From: Solenopsis invicta
Lineage: Eukaryota > Arthropoda > Insecta > Hymenoptera > Formicidae
Direction: 5' to 3'
Length of the DNA: 64,000 nt
Assembly: GCF_016802725.1 (NCBI RefSeq)
Contig: NC_052668.1
Location: 14,179,001-14,243,000, forward strand
The number at the start of each line of letters is the position of its first letter. Positions within the stretch are counted from its first letter, which is position 1. The notes under the pieces were generated by a model, which ran no database searches, had not been told where the DNA came from, and saw only the letters and a list, made by a program, of their open reading frames with translations. Positions 1 through 10,475 of this stretch are shown here, piece after piece. Both the position numbers and the translations under genes were made by a program.

Positions 1-745
1 TTAATTTTTTGTTGATTAACTAATATCGAAATCGACCGCAACTCTTTGGAAAACCCTTCAATGTGTTGAGAACTGTAGGAAAAATATTTTTTCGTACTCA
101 GAATTCTTTGAAAAAGATCAGCATCTCACCCATGTATACAAAAAATCGGTTTTTTTGGAAGTTATTAATTTTTTGTTGATTCACTAATATTGGAATCGAC
201 CGCAACTCTTCGCAAAACGCTTCGATATGTTGAGAACTGTAGGAAAAATATTTTTTCGTACTCAGAACTCTTTGAAAAAGATCAGCATCTCACCCATATG
301 TGCAAAAAATCGGTTTTTTGGGAAGTTATTAATTTTTTGTTGATTCACTAATATCGGAATCGACCGCAACTCTTCGGAAGGCGCTATAATATGTTGAGAA
401 CTGCAAGAAAAATATTTTTTTGTTCTCAGAACTCTTTGAAGAATATCAGCATCTCATCCATATGTGCGGAAAATCAACTTTTTCGGAAGTCATTAATTTT
501 TTATTGATTAACTAATCGGAATCGACTGCAACTTTTCGGAAGGCGCTTTAATTCGTTAAGAACTATTGGAAAATTATTTTTTGGTACACAGAACTCTCGA
601 ATATACACCAGCGTCTGACCTATATGCACGAATATACGACTTTCGCGGAAGATAACAATTTTTTTCTAATTAACAAATAAGTGAATTAACCGGAACTTTT
701 CAGAAGGTACGTTCAGAGCTGGAGAAAAAATGTTTTTTTTTTACA
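1..745. repeat. Tandem array, unit about 165 bp, degenerate
   Basis: About four and a half copies of a unit related to the 164-bp unit of the 10.1-14.6 kb element, in the orientation of its right arm. Divergence between neighbouring copies is visible by eye and rises towards 745. Confidence 0.85.
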
Positions 746-1078
746 CGGATCTTTATTATGTAATATTATAAAATAAATATTTCATAATAATTTTTTTTTT
801 AATTAAATACACTATTTTAAACGCTAGAACTTTTTCTAGAATTTATCTAGAACTATATATCTTTTAAATCCTACAAGAATTAGGTCTGGAAAATAACGCA
901 GGACAATTTGAGACGCTGCGTGAACTTGGCGTCTCACTTTGTTTTATGCGTTTATTTCGCTTTAAAGGCCATAACTATTTGTTTTATCTATCATGAACTG
1001 TAGAACTTTTAAAAATAAACCCAGAACTGTCAATGTTTAGTGAGTTTCCACCAAATGATATGCCAGATTCACACACAC
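1..1078 (+). mobile_element. Right arm of a diverged foldback element (truncated by window edge)
   Basis: From 1 to about 745 there are degenerate tandem copies of a unit of about 165 bp; the same start motif recurs at about 1, 167, 330, 494 and 655. This is followed by a terminal segment (about 820-1078) that matches the terminal 300 bp of the complete element at 10147-14593, including the hairpin at 900-945 and the end motif ttcacacacac at 1068-1078. The orientation is that of a right arm, so the left arm must lie before base 1. It is clearly more diverged than the complete copy. No coding capacity is seen. Confidence 0.8.
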
Positions 1079-1790
1079 CACAAACAATACAAGCACAAAG
1101 ATCTAGCTGCGACTATAAAAGATATTCTTGTTCAATTTGTAGAAAATATTTTATTAAGTACATCAAATAATATTTCGGAATTTTAATATTAAAATGAATA
1201 TTTATTTTATAAAACATTGGTTTTTTTTTAATCAAATATTTTCTTATCAAGAATCATTAAAGTTAATTTATTTTTTGTTTTTAATAAAAAATTTTATTAT
1301 TTTATTTGTTTATTGTCCAACGTATATTCTTCTTTTGTTATTTATTTTTGTAATTTTTATTAAAAAAGAAAAAAAAATGTTTTATTAAATAAATTTATAT
1401 ATATATTTTTATATACTTTTATATGATAATTTCAAAATATTACATTTAATCCAATAATTATTAAAAATTTATATCATTTGTTTATATAAGTATTATTTGT
1501 TCTTTTTTTTTATTTATCATTTTACAATCTTTTTTTTTCTCTTTGTCTTCTCTTCTTTTAAAATTTTTTATTCTATAATTTTTTTTGTATGAACAAATTT
1601 TTAATTTACGTTAAAAGTTAACAAATTAAAGTTCATGTGTTTTGAAAATAGTTAAAGTTTGAACCAATTAAAATTAAAAATTAAATTGTTTAAATTTAAT
1701 TAATGTAAGTTAACAGTTATTAACTTTATTATTTAACTTTTAATTTTTTTAATTATCCTGCAAATGATTTAATAATGCGATGTGATGCAA
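1079..1790. other. AT-rich spacer, no gene seen
   Basis: Low-complexity A/T sequence with T-rich tracts and no supported open frame. The single short open frame here is rich in F, I, L, Y and K, as expected from AT-rich noise. Confidence 0.7.
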
Positions 1791-2869
1791 GTAGGTCTTC
1801 CTAAAAGTAATCAAGAGACGCGGTAATCTCTCGCCAAGAGAACACAGCAAGAGAGCTCTCGAAGCGCGCGTGCATGCCGTCGTTTAAAGGCTCCTACTCG
1901 GGTTGTTGACCGCCAACGTAAGACAGGCGCCGCGTGGCCTACGCCGCCTCCCCACTCCACACACTCCTCGTGAAACAAGTGCTGCGCCGACTCGGCCGCT
2001 CAGTCATTCGTTCACCCGAGGCGCACGTGCAAGGCCGCGCGCCGCCGGCCGACGGGTTGTTGACCTCGTAAGGCACGCGCTACTACGCGTTACTACGTCG
2101 CGACCTCCCCACTCTCCTCGTAAACAGGGGCCGCGACGACTCGACCGCTCGCCGTGTACTGCGTGTACACTGTGTGCAGGCGCTCCCGCCGTCATTACTT
2201 GTGTTCTGCCGCTAGTTGATTATTCGACGTTTCGGTTCCGTGTTTCTCGTATGTCCCAAGTTTTGATTGTGCGCGAATATTACCGATGTAATGACGGATG
2301 CTTACTCCGATACATAGTGCCGTACGTGGAAGTGATCGTATTCGTTTGTGAAGCGCAGGCATCGTGCGATTGTCGTGTGGCTTCGTCAAGATTTCTCACG
2401 CGCGTGTTTGTTCGGAATATCGCGAATGCCACGTGAAATGTGTTAGATACAAGATCGAAAGTGCGTTTCGTTTCTACGCATCATATCTACATAAGCATTC
2501 GGACTCTCGTCGCTGTCTCGACTGATATGGCGTGTTGGCCGCTCGTTTCTCCTTGACCCGTCATGTTTACTGTTGTTTGGTCGGGTGTGCCGTACTTTTC
2601 GCGTTTTCGAAAGTTATTTTCGTCACTTGCGAATGTAGCAGCGAACGATTATGTAACACACGAGTCGTGTAGTATTATGCGTAGAAACAATCGCTTTCTA
2701 AGTTCCGTTAGCACCTTTTGCATCGCGATAAGCGATGAATTCTCGCCAATTTTTGCGTGTATATTGTATCTTATTTACGTTCGTGTGTGATGTGTTTGGC
2801 TGGTATTACATTTATCGTACGGTTCCAGGAGAGCAGCGAAACGAAAAGACCGTGGCGCAATTCGAGGGA
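1790..2869 (+). promoter_or_regulatory. CpG-rich promoter and leader-exon region of the UBXN11-like gene
   Basis: An abrupt change from AT-rich to CpG-rich sequence at about 1790, peaking at 1860-2200, then more mixed sequence down to a good splice donor (a|gtaagt) after 2869. The region lies upstream of the UBX gene on the same strand, so I infer that the transcription start and a noncoding first exon lie here. The exact start cannot be read. Open frames in this region (for example 1903-2436) are R/A/S/P-rich CpG-island frames without recognisable domains, so I do not call them genes. Confidence 0.5.
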
Positions 2870-3294
2870 GTAAGTGTATTATTTTATTAATATATTTTTT
2901 TATGTTTTCTGCTATCATATTTTCACAATTCAGTAAAAATAATAAAAAGCATTTGTATATCTACGTTTGGTAAAATTTATAAAATGTATAATATTATGTG
3001 AAAAGAGTCATAAGATTATAGTATTGTTTGTTTGTATTTTTTGAGTCTAGTGGGTTCGCCTAGTTCACTTCCTGTTCTACGATTTACTTCCAGAATTCCT
3101 CTATCTTAACTTAAAGATAGCCAGATCTGGGTCTGCTCTAAATAAATCCAGAACAGACAAAACGAACAATACTATTATATCACAAATAGAATTAATCGTT
3201 AATTTAATAATGATGCTACGAGCATCTTAAAAAATTGTAAATAACTATTACGAAAATTCTTTATATTTATATAATAATTTATTTTTATTTTCAG

Positions 3295-3339
3295 AATCAA
3301 CAGTAAAGGACATACAGCAGTAGCAGCAGTAATAACCAA
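3295..3339 (+). other. Putative noncoding leader exon
   Basis: A 45-bp block with a strong acceptor (tttattttcag) before it and a consensus donor (gtaagtaaa) after it. It lies between the CpG-rich leader and the first coding exon. It has no in-frame start codon. It is inferred from splice signals only. Confidence 0.4.
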
Positions 3340-3430
3340 GTAAGTAAATTAGATGAACAATTTATTTTAAACTTTGCTATTATTATTCAATTATTTCTCT
3401 GTTTGAAAATAAATTTGATTATTTTCTGTA

Positions 3431-3705
3431 AAAGTAATGTAGTTGGCAGAAGTAGAAATTATTGGCGTTTTGAATTTAATTTCTTCTATCAATAAAACCA
3501 ATAGATCGACATAATCTCAAATGGTCCAAAATTATTTTCAGGTTAAAAATTGTGAACATTTCAATGTTATTACAAGCTTGCAATAACGTTAAATCTGAAA
3601 ATCTTTATGACGTTTCGAACTATTTGGGATCGTCTACTGGTTTTACTGGTGGAAGAAACGAAACGCAATGCCAATAATTTTCACTTCTGCCAATTGCATT
3701 ATTTT
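3431..3705. mobile_element. MITE-like inverted-repeat element in the leader intron
   Basis: The two ends are imperfect inverted repeats of about 130 bp; starting motifs are aaagtaatgtagttggcaga on the left and, reverse-complemented, aaaataatgcaattggcaga on the right. Both ends abut TA (3429-3430 and 3706-3707), consistent with a Tc1/mariner-type TA target duplication. There is no coding capacity, so this is a nonautonomous element. Confidence 0.7.
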
Positions 3706-3769
3706 TACTAGTAACAATTAAACTCATTTTTGAACAGACTAATTGAATCTATTTGAATCGACTTTTCTT

Positions 3770-3805
3770 ATGTCGCATATTGTAAACACAACTTCGGGCG
3801 AATAA
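3770..3805 (+). other. Possible upstream ORF in the UBXN11-like leader
   Basis: An 11-codon ATG-to-TAA frame (MSHIVNTTSGE) lies 72 bp before the chosen start codon, within the probable leader part of the first coding exon (acceptor gaacag ending at 3737). It could lower translation of the main frame. Function is not shown by the sequence. Confidence 0.3.
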
Positions 3806-3877
3806 CTCCTTTTTGGCGACGTAAGAAAATTCATGTAAATGTTATCGAATTCGTCAATTAATGCCATCATTCATAAC

Positions 3878-3960
3878 ATGGATCAAGAAAACTCTTCATG
3901 TCAGTCGAAAAAAAGATTTTCCAAAAATTCTTTGATCTTGTCACACGACAGCAATTGCAA
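3878..3960 (+). CDS. UBXN11: UBXN11-like coding exon 1
   Basis: Starts MDQENSSCQSKKRFSKNS; donor gtaggt; ends in phase 2. An acceptor (ttttgaacag) at 3737 would give about 140 bp of leader in the same exon. Confidence 0.7.
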
Positions 3961-6900
3961 GTAGGTTATATTAGAATGTCATAATTACTGTGATGAAAAG
4001 CATACACTTTCTTGTCAATTATTCAATCGTATCGCTTGTTAAAGAATAATAATATAAGGTCTTACTAGATTGAAGACATTACCTTCGTTAACATGCACAT
4101 CAGATACTTTAACGGGAGATTCAAAGATAGATCTGTCGGAAGAGAGTAAAATCATGCTTGGCAAATCGTCAACTCGAGTTAATAAAATGGTAGGTGTGTG
4201 TGAGGCATATGTTATGCGTATATAAAATGTTGTGTCAAATTACATTAACATATTTGGATGTCAGATTTCCAATGCGAATCTTTCTACAAGAAAATTATGG
4301 AACAATGCGTCCAAGTCGACCAGACATTCCATTGCTATAAATGACGTAATCGAAGAAGGTTTTGTACCTTAAAATCAAACTTTTTTATTTTATAATAATA
4401 CAAGAAACACGAGTTGAAAAAAAGTTAACTAATAATTAAATACATAATAAAATTTATTAATGTTTTTAAAGAGAATTTTGCGTTAAGCGTTCAAAGTACT
4501 CACATATATTTGCGATTGCAAAATGTGTTGATTTCAGAAAATGAGCTTATTGGAGCGTTGACGAAACAATTGCACTTAGCTGAGTCACAAATGCGAAAAA
4601 TGCAATCCGTTTTGACGAAAACCGAGGAAGGCTTGCGAACCAAAGATCAAGAAATTGGACGCTTAAAGCGGAAGGTTCTCTGTACGCTTTTTTTAAATCT
4701 AAAAACGCAATATTATCTTATAATATTTATAGTCAGCTTGATGGAGAGCTAGTTTTTAATCCGTATTTGTATCGTATGCTTATTAAATGTAATTATAAAA
4801 TAACATTGAATTTACCTCATAAATTCTAAACTTAGATTTTTCACTACTTTGGAGTGTATAAACTGTACTCATAATTTCTTCCCATTTTTTTTTTGGTCGA
4901 TATATCACGTTATTTTATCACGTAGATTAAAGAATGGGAAACCAAATACAAGAGTCAGGAATTGGTACGAAAGAAAGAGCAACGAAGTCAGGCTAATAAT
5001 TTCGAATATTTTTATCAACGATGTTTAGGGTTAGAACACAAGATTAAAGAGATGGAGGTTTAAATTTATGTTTCAAATATATCCGCTTGATATAAGTAGT
5101 AATTAGCAATTACGTAACTTTAATATTGCAGAAATTCTTGGCTGATTACGGATTAATATGGGTGGGTGATCCCAAAAGTACGGCAAACGTAGATGGTAGC
5201 AAGTAATTAGAATAAATACTTAATTATTGGCTAGAAGTAAAAGTAATAGGTCTAATAATTACAATTTCGTTATAGTGATTTTATCAACGCCTGTTATGAG
5301 CAGTTAGTAGCAAATATCGATCAATTGAATCTGGCTGTGGGAAAAGGTGAAGTTTATATTCATCATGAGAAAGGAGGAGGAGCGACGTTCAAAGTAATAT
5401 CTCTAATAAGTTTTGTATATCGTATTTCTATATCGTAAAATATAAAATAGATTATTACTTGCAAAACTAATGCTTGCGAAAATTACGCATCACAAAAAAT
5501 ATACAATTTTTTATATAAAAATACATATATTCGAAAAGTTGAAGTAATGCTTTAAAAATATCAAAGATATATATTTATTAATTATTGATTAGTTAGAATT
5601 AACATATTTGCAATCAACATTTTCTTTATGCATTTCAACTAGACTCCTTCCTGCATGGCATTGAAATTTTATAAAAACGGTATGTGCGTCAATGGAGGAC
5701 CATTGCGATCTTATAATGATCCGACTGCGATCTCGTTCATTCGCGATATTTTGGATGGATACTTCCCGTCTGAATTACAGTGTGAATATCCTGATGGAGT
5801 ACCATTTATGGTAAAAATGTAGAAAAATAAAATTTCAAGATATATACAATATACATATATATGAGATATTCTCTGTACTTTTTTCCTATTTTGATCAACG
5901 GGGGATTAACGAAACTCTCATTAGACTCCATTATTTTTCATAATTAAAGTTTTTATTTATTCTTGTAGATAGAAGATCGTAGAATAGAATTGCATGTAGA
6001 TAATTCCGCTAGTTTTCCCGGTCAAGGATATCGATTGGGAAAACAATCTCCAGTAGATAACTTGTTACCGGCAAATTCACGCAAATCAACCAACGTTTAC
6101 CCAAGATCTACTCGTGCAAACCCTTCACCAAAAGATAACACTCCTGAGAACATCCCGCCTTTATCACTTCCAAACCGGTATTATCACTACTCAGTCTGGA
6201 CAAATAAATATCGAAATATCTGACTTACTATATTGTACATACATTTGTACATATGTTCCCAAAATACAAATACAAGCAAATTTATCTCACAAAAAAATTA
6301 GAAATAAATTAATTATAATTAGGCTAAACAATTTATATAACACATTTTTATAATTATTATTTAGTTTGTTAGATCCCGGAACCTCTTTAGAATCGCCTTC
6401 TGCCGATTTATTTTCTCTGAGATCGCAAATTTTGGCTTCGCATAATAATGTCTGCTCTAATACCCATCTTCAGTCTCATATTAACGCTGAGTTAGTACGA
6501 AGCAGTCGACGAGAAAAAGTAAATTTTTATTATCCGTAAAAAAATTTGGAATATCAAAATATTACAATATTAATAAATATTATTGTTACGGAAAAGAGAG
6601 AATTGGCTACGAAAAATGTGGAATGTGACATATTGATGAGTAAGCGATCATCCATGTCGAAAGATACCTTGAGATCTATAAGTAGCAGCAGGGAGAAACA
6701 CTATAGCTATTCTGATAGACCATCATCAAGGTTTTTTCTTAAATTAAATAATCAGCATTTATTCACTTACTGAAGTTAAATTTTCGAAATAGGCCGCAAA
6801 ATGTTGAAAATTGCCTTCGAGTACGTTCGAAATCCGCCAGGATTTTATCCAGAGAGCGATTGGACACCACAATGCAATCGGTATTAAAATCAAAAACGTT

Positions 6901-7561
6901 AAGCACAGCGAAAATCAATAATATCGAAGAATTCAAGATTGCGAATCTCGCATCTGAACGTTTCGCAATAAAACATCCTCGAGGTTCGAGATCGGCTACT
7001 TGTGCAAGAAAAAATACAGTGAGAAGCACATTCATTACTAACAGAAAAAACCAAGTAAAATATATAAAAGTCAGATATTTACCTTAAATTTATTTCTAAA
7101 ATCATCTATTTCTAAAATACATCTATATTGGATTTATTTCTAAAATCTAAGTTTCATTATTTTAGCCTCCAGTATTGTGTCAGATTAATGAAGCGACTGG
7201 AAAATCTAACGAATTGCGACTGAAAGTTAGATCGTTGACCGGTAGTATTATATATCTGGTGCATGTATTAGCCGACGAATCAGTGGCAAAATTATATGAA
7301 TTACTTGACAAAGCTATGCAAACGTCTGGGTATAGAGGATATAAAGTAGTGTTGAGCGGGTGAGGAATCATCTAGCTCTTTATAGATTGATATTTTTAAT
7401 TTACAAAAATTATTTTATTTTTTACCTACTTCAGTTTTTAACTTTATAATTGATATACATTTGCTTAAAGGTATTCGTCGAAGAGGTTACATCGTATAAA
7501 TACGTCCTTAAAAGAAAATGGAATTAGCAGAGATTGCGTTCTCCATCTTGTGAATGATTAA
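3878..7561 (+). CDS. UBXN11: UBX domain-containing protein, UBXN11/socius type (14 coding exons)
   Basis: Joining 14 exons gives 1968 nt, 655 residues and a stop, with every intron phase consistent. Residues about 100-210 form a charged coiled coil. A linker containing FLADYGLIWVGD (about 213-224) precedes the SEP domain (about 253-320; FYKNGMCVNGGPLRSYND, then IRDILDGYFPSEL and YPDGVPF). A poorly conserved, S/R/N-rich linker follows, then a C-terminal UBX domain (562-655). UBX proteins are adaptors of the p97/VCP AAA ATPase, and SEP domains are usual in the p47/UBXN11 group. The long N-terminal coiled coil plus SEP plus UBX points to UBXN11, which in mammals binds Rnd GTPases. The UBX domain lacks a recognisable FPR p97-binding loop. 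The start is the first ATG giving an open frame into exon 2; the leader probably begins in the CpG-rich region near 1.9-2.9 kb. Orthology is inferred from domain order. Confidence 0.85.
4069..4189 (+). CDS. UBXN11: UBXN11-like coding exon 2
   Basis: Acceptor ttactag, donor gtaggt. The one base carried over completes the split lysine codon from exon 1 and opens a 40-codon S/T/K-rich frame. Confidence 0.7.
4265..4358 (+). CDS. UBXN11: UBXN11-like coding exon 3
   Basis: Acceptor ggatgtcag, donor gttttg; enters in phase 0 and leaves in phase 1. Encodes ISNANLSTRKLWNN and onward to DVIEE at the start of the coiled coil. Confidence 0.75.
4538..4674 (+). CDS. UBXN11: UBXN11-like coding exon 4 (coiled coil)
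   Basis: Acceptor ttgatttcag. Encodes a heptad-rich helix beginning NELIGALTKQLHLAESQ and ending in K/R-rich GRLKRK; donor gttctc. Confidence 0.85.
4926..5057 (+). CDS. UBXN11: UBXN11-like coding exon 5 (coiled coil)
   Basis: 44 codons, phase 0 at both ends, beginning IKEWETKYKSQELVRKKEQ and continuing the coiled coil to EHKIKEME. Acceptor cacgtag, donor gtttaa. Confidence 0.85.
5132..5202 (+). CDS. UBXN11: UBXN11-like coding exon 6
   Basis: Encodes KFLADYGLIWVGDP, a motif I associate with the segment before the SEP domain in UBXN11 proteins. Acceptor atattgcag, donor gtaatt, ends in phase 2. Confidence 0.85.
5276..5393 (+). CDS. UBXN11: UBXN11-like coding exon 7
   Basis: Encodes NDFINACYEQLVANIDQLN and onward to GGGATFK, leading into the SEP domain. 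Acceptor cgttatag, donor gtaata, ends in phase 0. Confidence 0.85.
5643..5810 (+). CDS. UBXN11: UBXN11-like coding exon 8 (SEP domain)
   Basis: 56 codons holding the SEP domain core: ALKFYKNGMCVNGGPLRSYN, then IRDILDGYFPSELQ, then YPDGVPFM. Phase 0 at both ends; acceptor caactag, donor gtaaaa. Confidence 0.9.
5969..6177 (+). CDS. UBXN11: UBXN11-like coding exon 9 (end of SEP, linker)
   Basis: Begins IEDRRIELHVDNSASFPGQG, the end of the SEP domain, then a P/S/N-rich linker. Acceptor cttgtag, donor gtatta, ends in phase 2. Confidence 0.85.
6365..6518 (+). CDS. UBXN11: UBXN11-like coding exon 10 (linker)
   Basis: Begins LLDPGTSLESPSADLFSLRS. Acceptor tatttag, donor gtaaat. Reading on without splicing meets TAA within seven codons, which supports the intron. 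Confidence 0.8.
6597..6730 (+). CDS. UBXN11: UBXN11-like coding exon 11 (linker)
   Basis: Begins RELATKNVECDILMSKRSSM; S/R-rich. The acceptor (ttacggaaaag) has a weak pyrimidine tract, so this is the least certain 5' border of the gene. The phases on both sides agree with the neighbouring exons. Confidence 0.65.
6793..7054 (+). CDS. UBXN11: UBXN11-like coding exon 12 (linker)
   Basis: The longest exon, a basic, unfolded-looking linker beginning PQNVENCLRVRSKSARILSR after a split arginine codon. Acceptor cgaaatag, donor gtaaaa. Confidence 0.8.
7166..7359 (+). CDS. UBXN11: UBXN11-like coding exon 13 (UBX domain, part 1)
   Basis: Encodes PPVLCQINEATGKSNELRLK and then LVHVLADESVAKLYELLDKA up to YKVVLSG, the beta-beta-helix-beta part of a UBX fold. 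Acceptor tattttag, donor gtgagg, ends in phase 2. Confidence 0.9.
7471..7561 (+). CDS. UBXN11: UBXN11-like coding exon 14 (UBX domain, part 2, stop)
   Basis: Encodes YSSKRLHRINTSLKENGISR then DCVLHLVND and TAA. This is the last helix and strand of the UBX domain. The loop where many UBX domains carry FPR reads GYSSKR. Confidence 0.9.
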
Positions 7562-7580
7562 ATATTTATTAGTTTGTAAA

Positions 7581-7670
7581 AATAAACTTTATTTTTCTAT
7601 ATATTGTGCAAAAACAAGTGCGTGAAATCGTGAAAATTTTGAATCTTTGATATATACATTTGCAAATAAA
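7581..7670 (+). terminator. Polyadenylation signals of the UBXN11-like gene
   Basis: AATAAA occurs at 7581-7586, 20 bp after the stop codon, and again at 7665-7670. The second is the more likely main site because the first leaves almost no 3' UTR. Confidence 0.5.
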
Positions 7671-7689
7671 ACATATGTATGGACAATTT

Positions 7690-10126
7690 ATATTACATTC
7701 TATACTTTTAAAACTTTATTTTCTAATATAAGTTATTCCTAAAGTAATTATTTCTAAAATAATAATTATTTCTAAAGTAAATATAAATTTTAATGACTAA
7801 TAACTTATTGCTATAGAGTACCAATTACTTTAGTGGGATAAATGATGGGCAATGTTTTTAAAATATATTGTTAAAAATTGGATGTCAAAATAAGTTTTAT
7901 TTTAACATGTTCTCATATTTACATGTTTTCTAATACCGATGTTCTTTAGGTTAGAATATATTCCTTTGTTAATACGTGTATACAAATAGTATAATAGAAG
8001 AGGAAGGGCGGGTCAGAATAATCATCTTCATTGTAATTAACCTTAGGCCATTGTTCCATGGTTTAGTAATTAGAGAGTGGATTGATTTACGACTCTATTA
8101 CTAATCCTGTACCGGGGCATAAAGGTCCAACATTTGAAAACAAAAGTGTAATTAATTGTTCCTTAAAAGAATCTTTCTCCTTCCTTTCATTACTAATATT
8201 ATTTTAAATTTCATTTTATTATATTATTTTATAAAAACGCGAAGCATGTTTTCATTATTTATTATTATTATTTTTTATTATTTTGAAAATTAAATTATCA
8301 CGTTATTTAAAAAGCAATATTTCATGTGCAAATCGTTTCCTTCTGTTTTTGTTTCCTCTTTGCTAAATGTATATCGACCACAAATTTAATTAAAAAAATA
8401 ATTAAGAATAATTAATGAAAGCATAATATACTTTTATCAATATATAAACAGTTTCTACAAATATATAAAAAGATTTTTTTGCTTTTATTAATATTAGATT
8501 TATTAACTGTACGCATCTAGATTTACACATATTAACAAAAAGATATTAACAAAGATATTAACAATGAATCAAGTAACACATTATGCATACGCCGATATCA
8601 GGAAAATTATGGAATTTCCTATCATCATCATTAACGTAAACCATGTCATGATAGCTCCAAGCTCTATCAATCAACGGGATAGGATTCGCATAGATTTATC
8701 TATGGGTTTCCGCCGACGGATCTGTCAGCGGATGCTTTTCGATCAGATATCGTGGTGGGATGGTTAATAAGAGGTCCTGTTTGTCAATCGATATCCAAAC
8801 TAGATGACACTTCCCCGGGAAATTCCTGGCGTACTCCGCTCGTAAATTTCACGGTACCAAAGTGAACCAGGCTTCGCTTAAAGGTAATTGAAAATAAAGG
8901 AACACACAATTTCATCGAGCTCTTGTATCATCGTATGAATGGAAAATAATACAGGAAGCTTGCTTCTGCGTACGTGCATCAAGAGGGTGTATCAACCTTT
9001 GCATCACCTTCTTGTGAAAAACTAAATAAATTTTCCTTACAGGAAATTTTGATAAGAAATTGTTGTTAATCCTTGATGATATTTTAAGCTAAATTATCGC
9101 ATACTTTTATACTTAAATTTTCTTACTAATTTACCTCGTTTTATCCTAATTTGTTACTGCTAATGAATAGGCTGCAATAAATCTCGCTTTTGCTGCCTGT
9201 AACGTGCGATTTGTTAACGAACCAATTAAATAGCAAAAAAAGTGTTATCGAGACAAAGAAAAGCGAGGACGACATCTGCTTTAAAGCATTGGGGCATTAA
9301 TGGATCTCTCCATAGGTTTTAACGCCTCGAGAGGCAAAAAAAGAAAAAATAAATAAAAAGGGAAGGAAAGAGAAAAAGACGATGAGGCAAAAGGATCGTT
9401 TGTTCCACGATCTCGTTAAGCAATATTGAACATTTTTCCCTCTTTACGAATCTCGTTTTTGTAGCTTAAATAATTTTAAATTTATTTAATATTTTACACA
9501 TAACTTTAACGGCACCTAAAATTCAAAGATGTAATTTAGAGATATTATTAGATATCAATTATATTACTCAGCATACAAAAATAAAGTTAAAAAAAAAATT
9601 AAATTTTTTTATCAGAAAAATTAGGCAGAAGACAATAAATGTATTAATATTCTGAATATTAAAAAAAATTTATTTTTATTTATTAATTGTGGTTCTCTAT
9701 AGAGTACATTTATTGTAAGAAATGTTTCAAGAAGACGATCATAAAAACTCATGTACGTGTTAATGGTTAGGTGCTCTGAAAGCTATCAAAGCTTCGCTTC
9801 AGAGATGATTGCATTCCATGTACCTTCCCCTCATTTTTCTTCCGATTTCAAATGTCGGGGAATGACCTGGATTTTAACGTACTCTCTTTGAAGCGACCCG
9901 CTAAACGAATGCAATTTTCGATATGGTTGCTGTAACGTGCTCACCTCGATGATTTAGTCTTTTTCTAACAATTTAACTCTGTTTCAATAGCACAAAATGC
10001 ACGCGATGGAGATGCAGAATTAAAGATACAATATTTCGACGTTTGCTATTTATAACAGTATTCTCTTTTTCCTGTATTGTATTAACGTCTGTCGTTATTT
10101 TTTAAAATAATTGTAAAAATAATAAC
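7690..10126. other. Intergenic spacer, no gene seen
   Basis: AT-rich sequence with a few more balanced patches (8560-8900, 9780-9960). The open frame at 8564-8767 has no recognisable domain or supporting splice context. I see nothing else to annotate. Confidence 0.6.
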
Positions 10127-10146
10127 TGATAAATGAATTCATAAAT
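10127..10146. repeat. Left copy of 20-bp direct repeat flanking the foldback element
   Basis: The 20-mer tgataaatgaattcataaat ends exactly at the left end of the element and recurs exactly at 14594-14613 after its right end. Confidence 0.9.
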
Positions 10147-10279
10147 GTGTGTGTGAAGCTGGCACATCATTTGGTGGAAAATCACTAAACATTGACAGTT
10201 CTGAGTTTATTTTCAATAGTTCTACAGTTCCTGATAGATAAAACAAATAGTTCTGGCCTTTAAAGCGAAAAAAACGCAT

Positions 10280-10325
10280 AGGACAAAGTGAGGTGCCAGG
10301 TTCACGCAGCACCTCACTTTGTCCT
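10280..10325. other. Perfect 17-bp stem hairpin in the left terminal segment
   Basis: aggacaaagtgaggtgc, a 12-nt loop, then its exact reverse complement. The stem contains the motif gtgaggtgc, which also occurs once in each 164-bp unit. Confidence 0.9.
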
Positions 10326-10475
10326 ACGACATTTTCCAGACCGAATTCTTGTAGGATTTTAAAAGATCTATAGTTCTACATGAGTTCTAGAAAGAGTTCC
10401 AGCGTTTAACATAGTTTTTTTATTTTTTTTTTATAAAACATTAATGTTATAATATTATAAAATAGAGTTCCGTGT

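Noticed and set aside
1903..2436. 177-codon open frame on the + strand
   Set aside because: It lies in a CpG-rich, partly duplicated leader region, is R/A/P/S-rich at first and has no domain. Frames on both strands are open there, as expected from composition.
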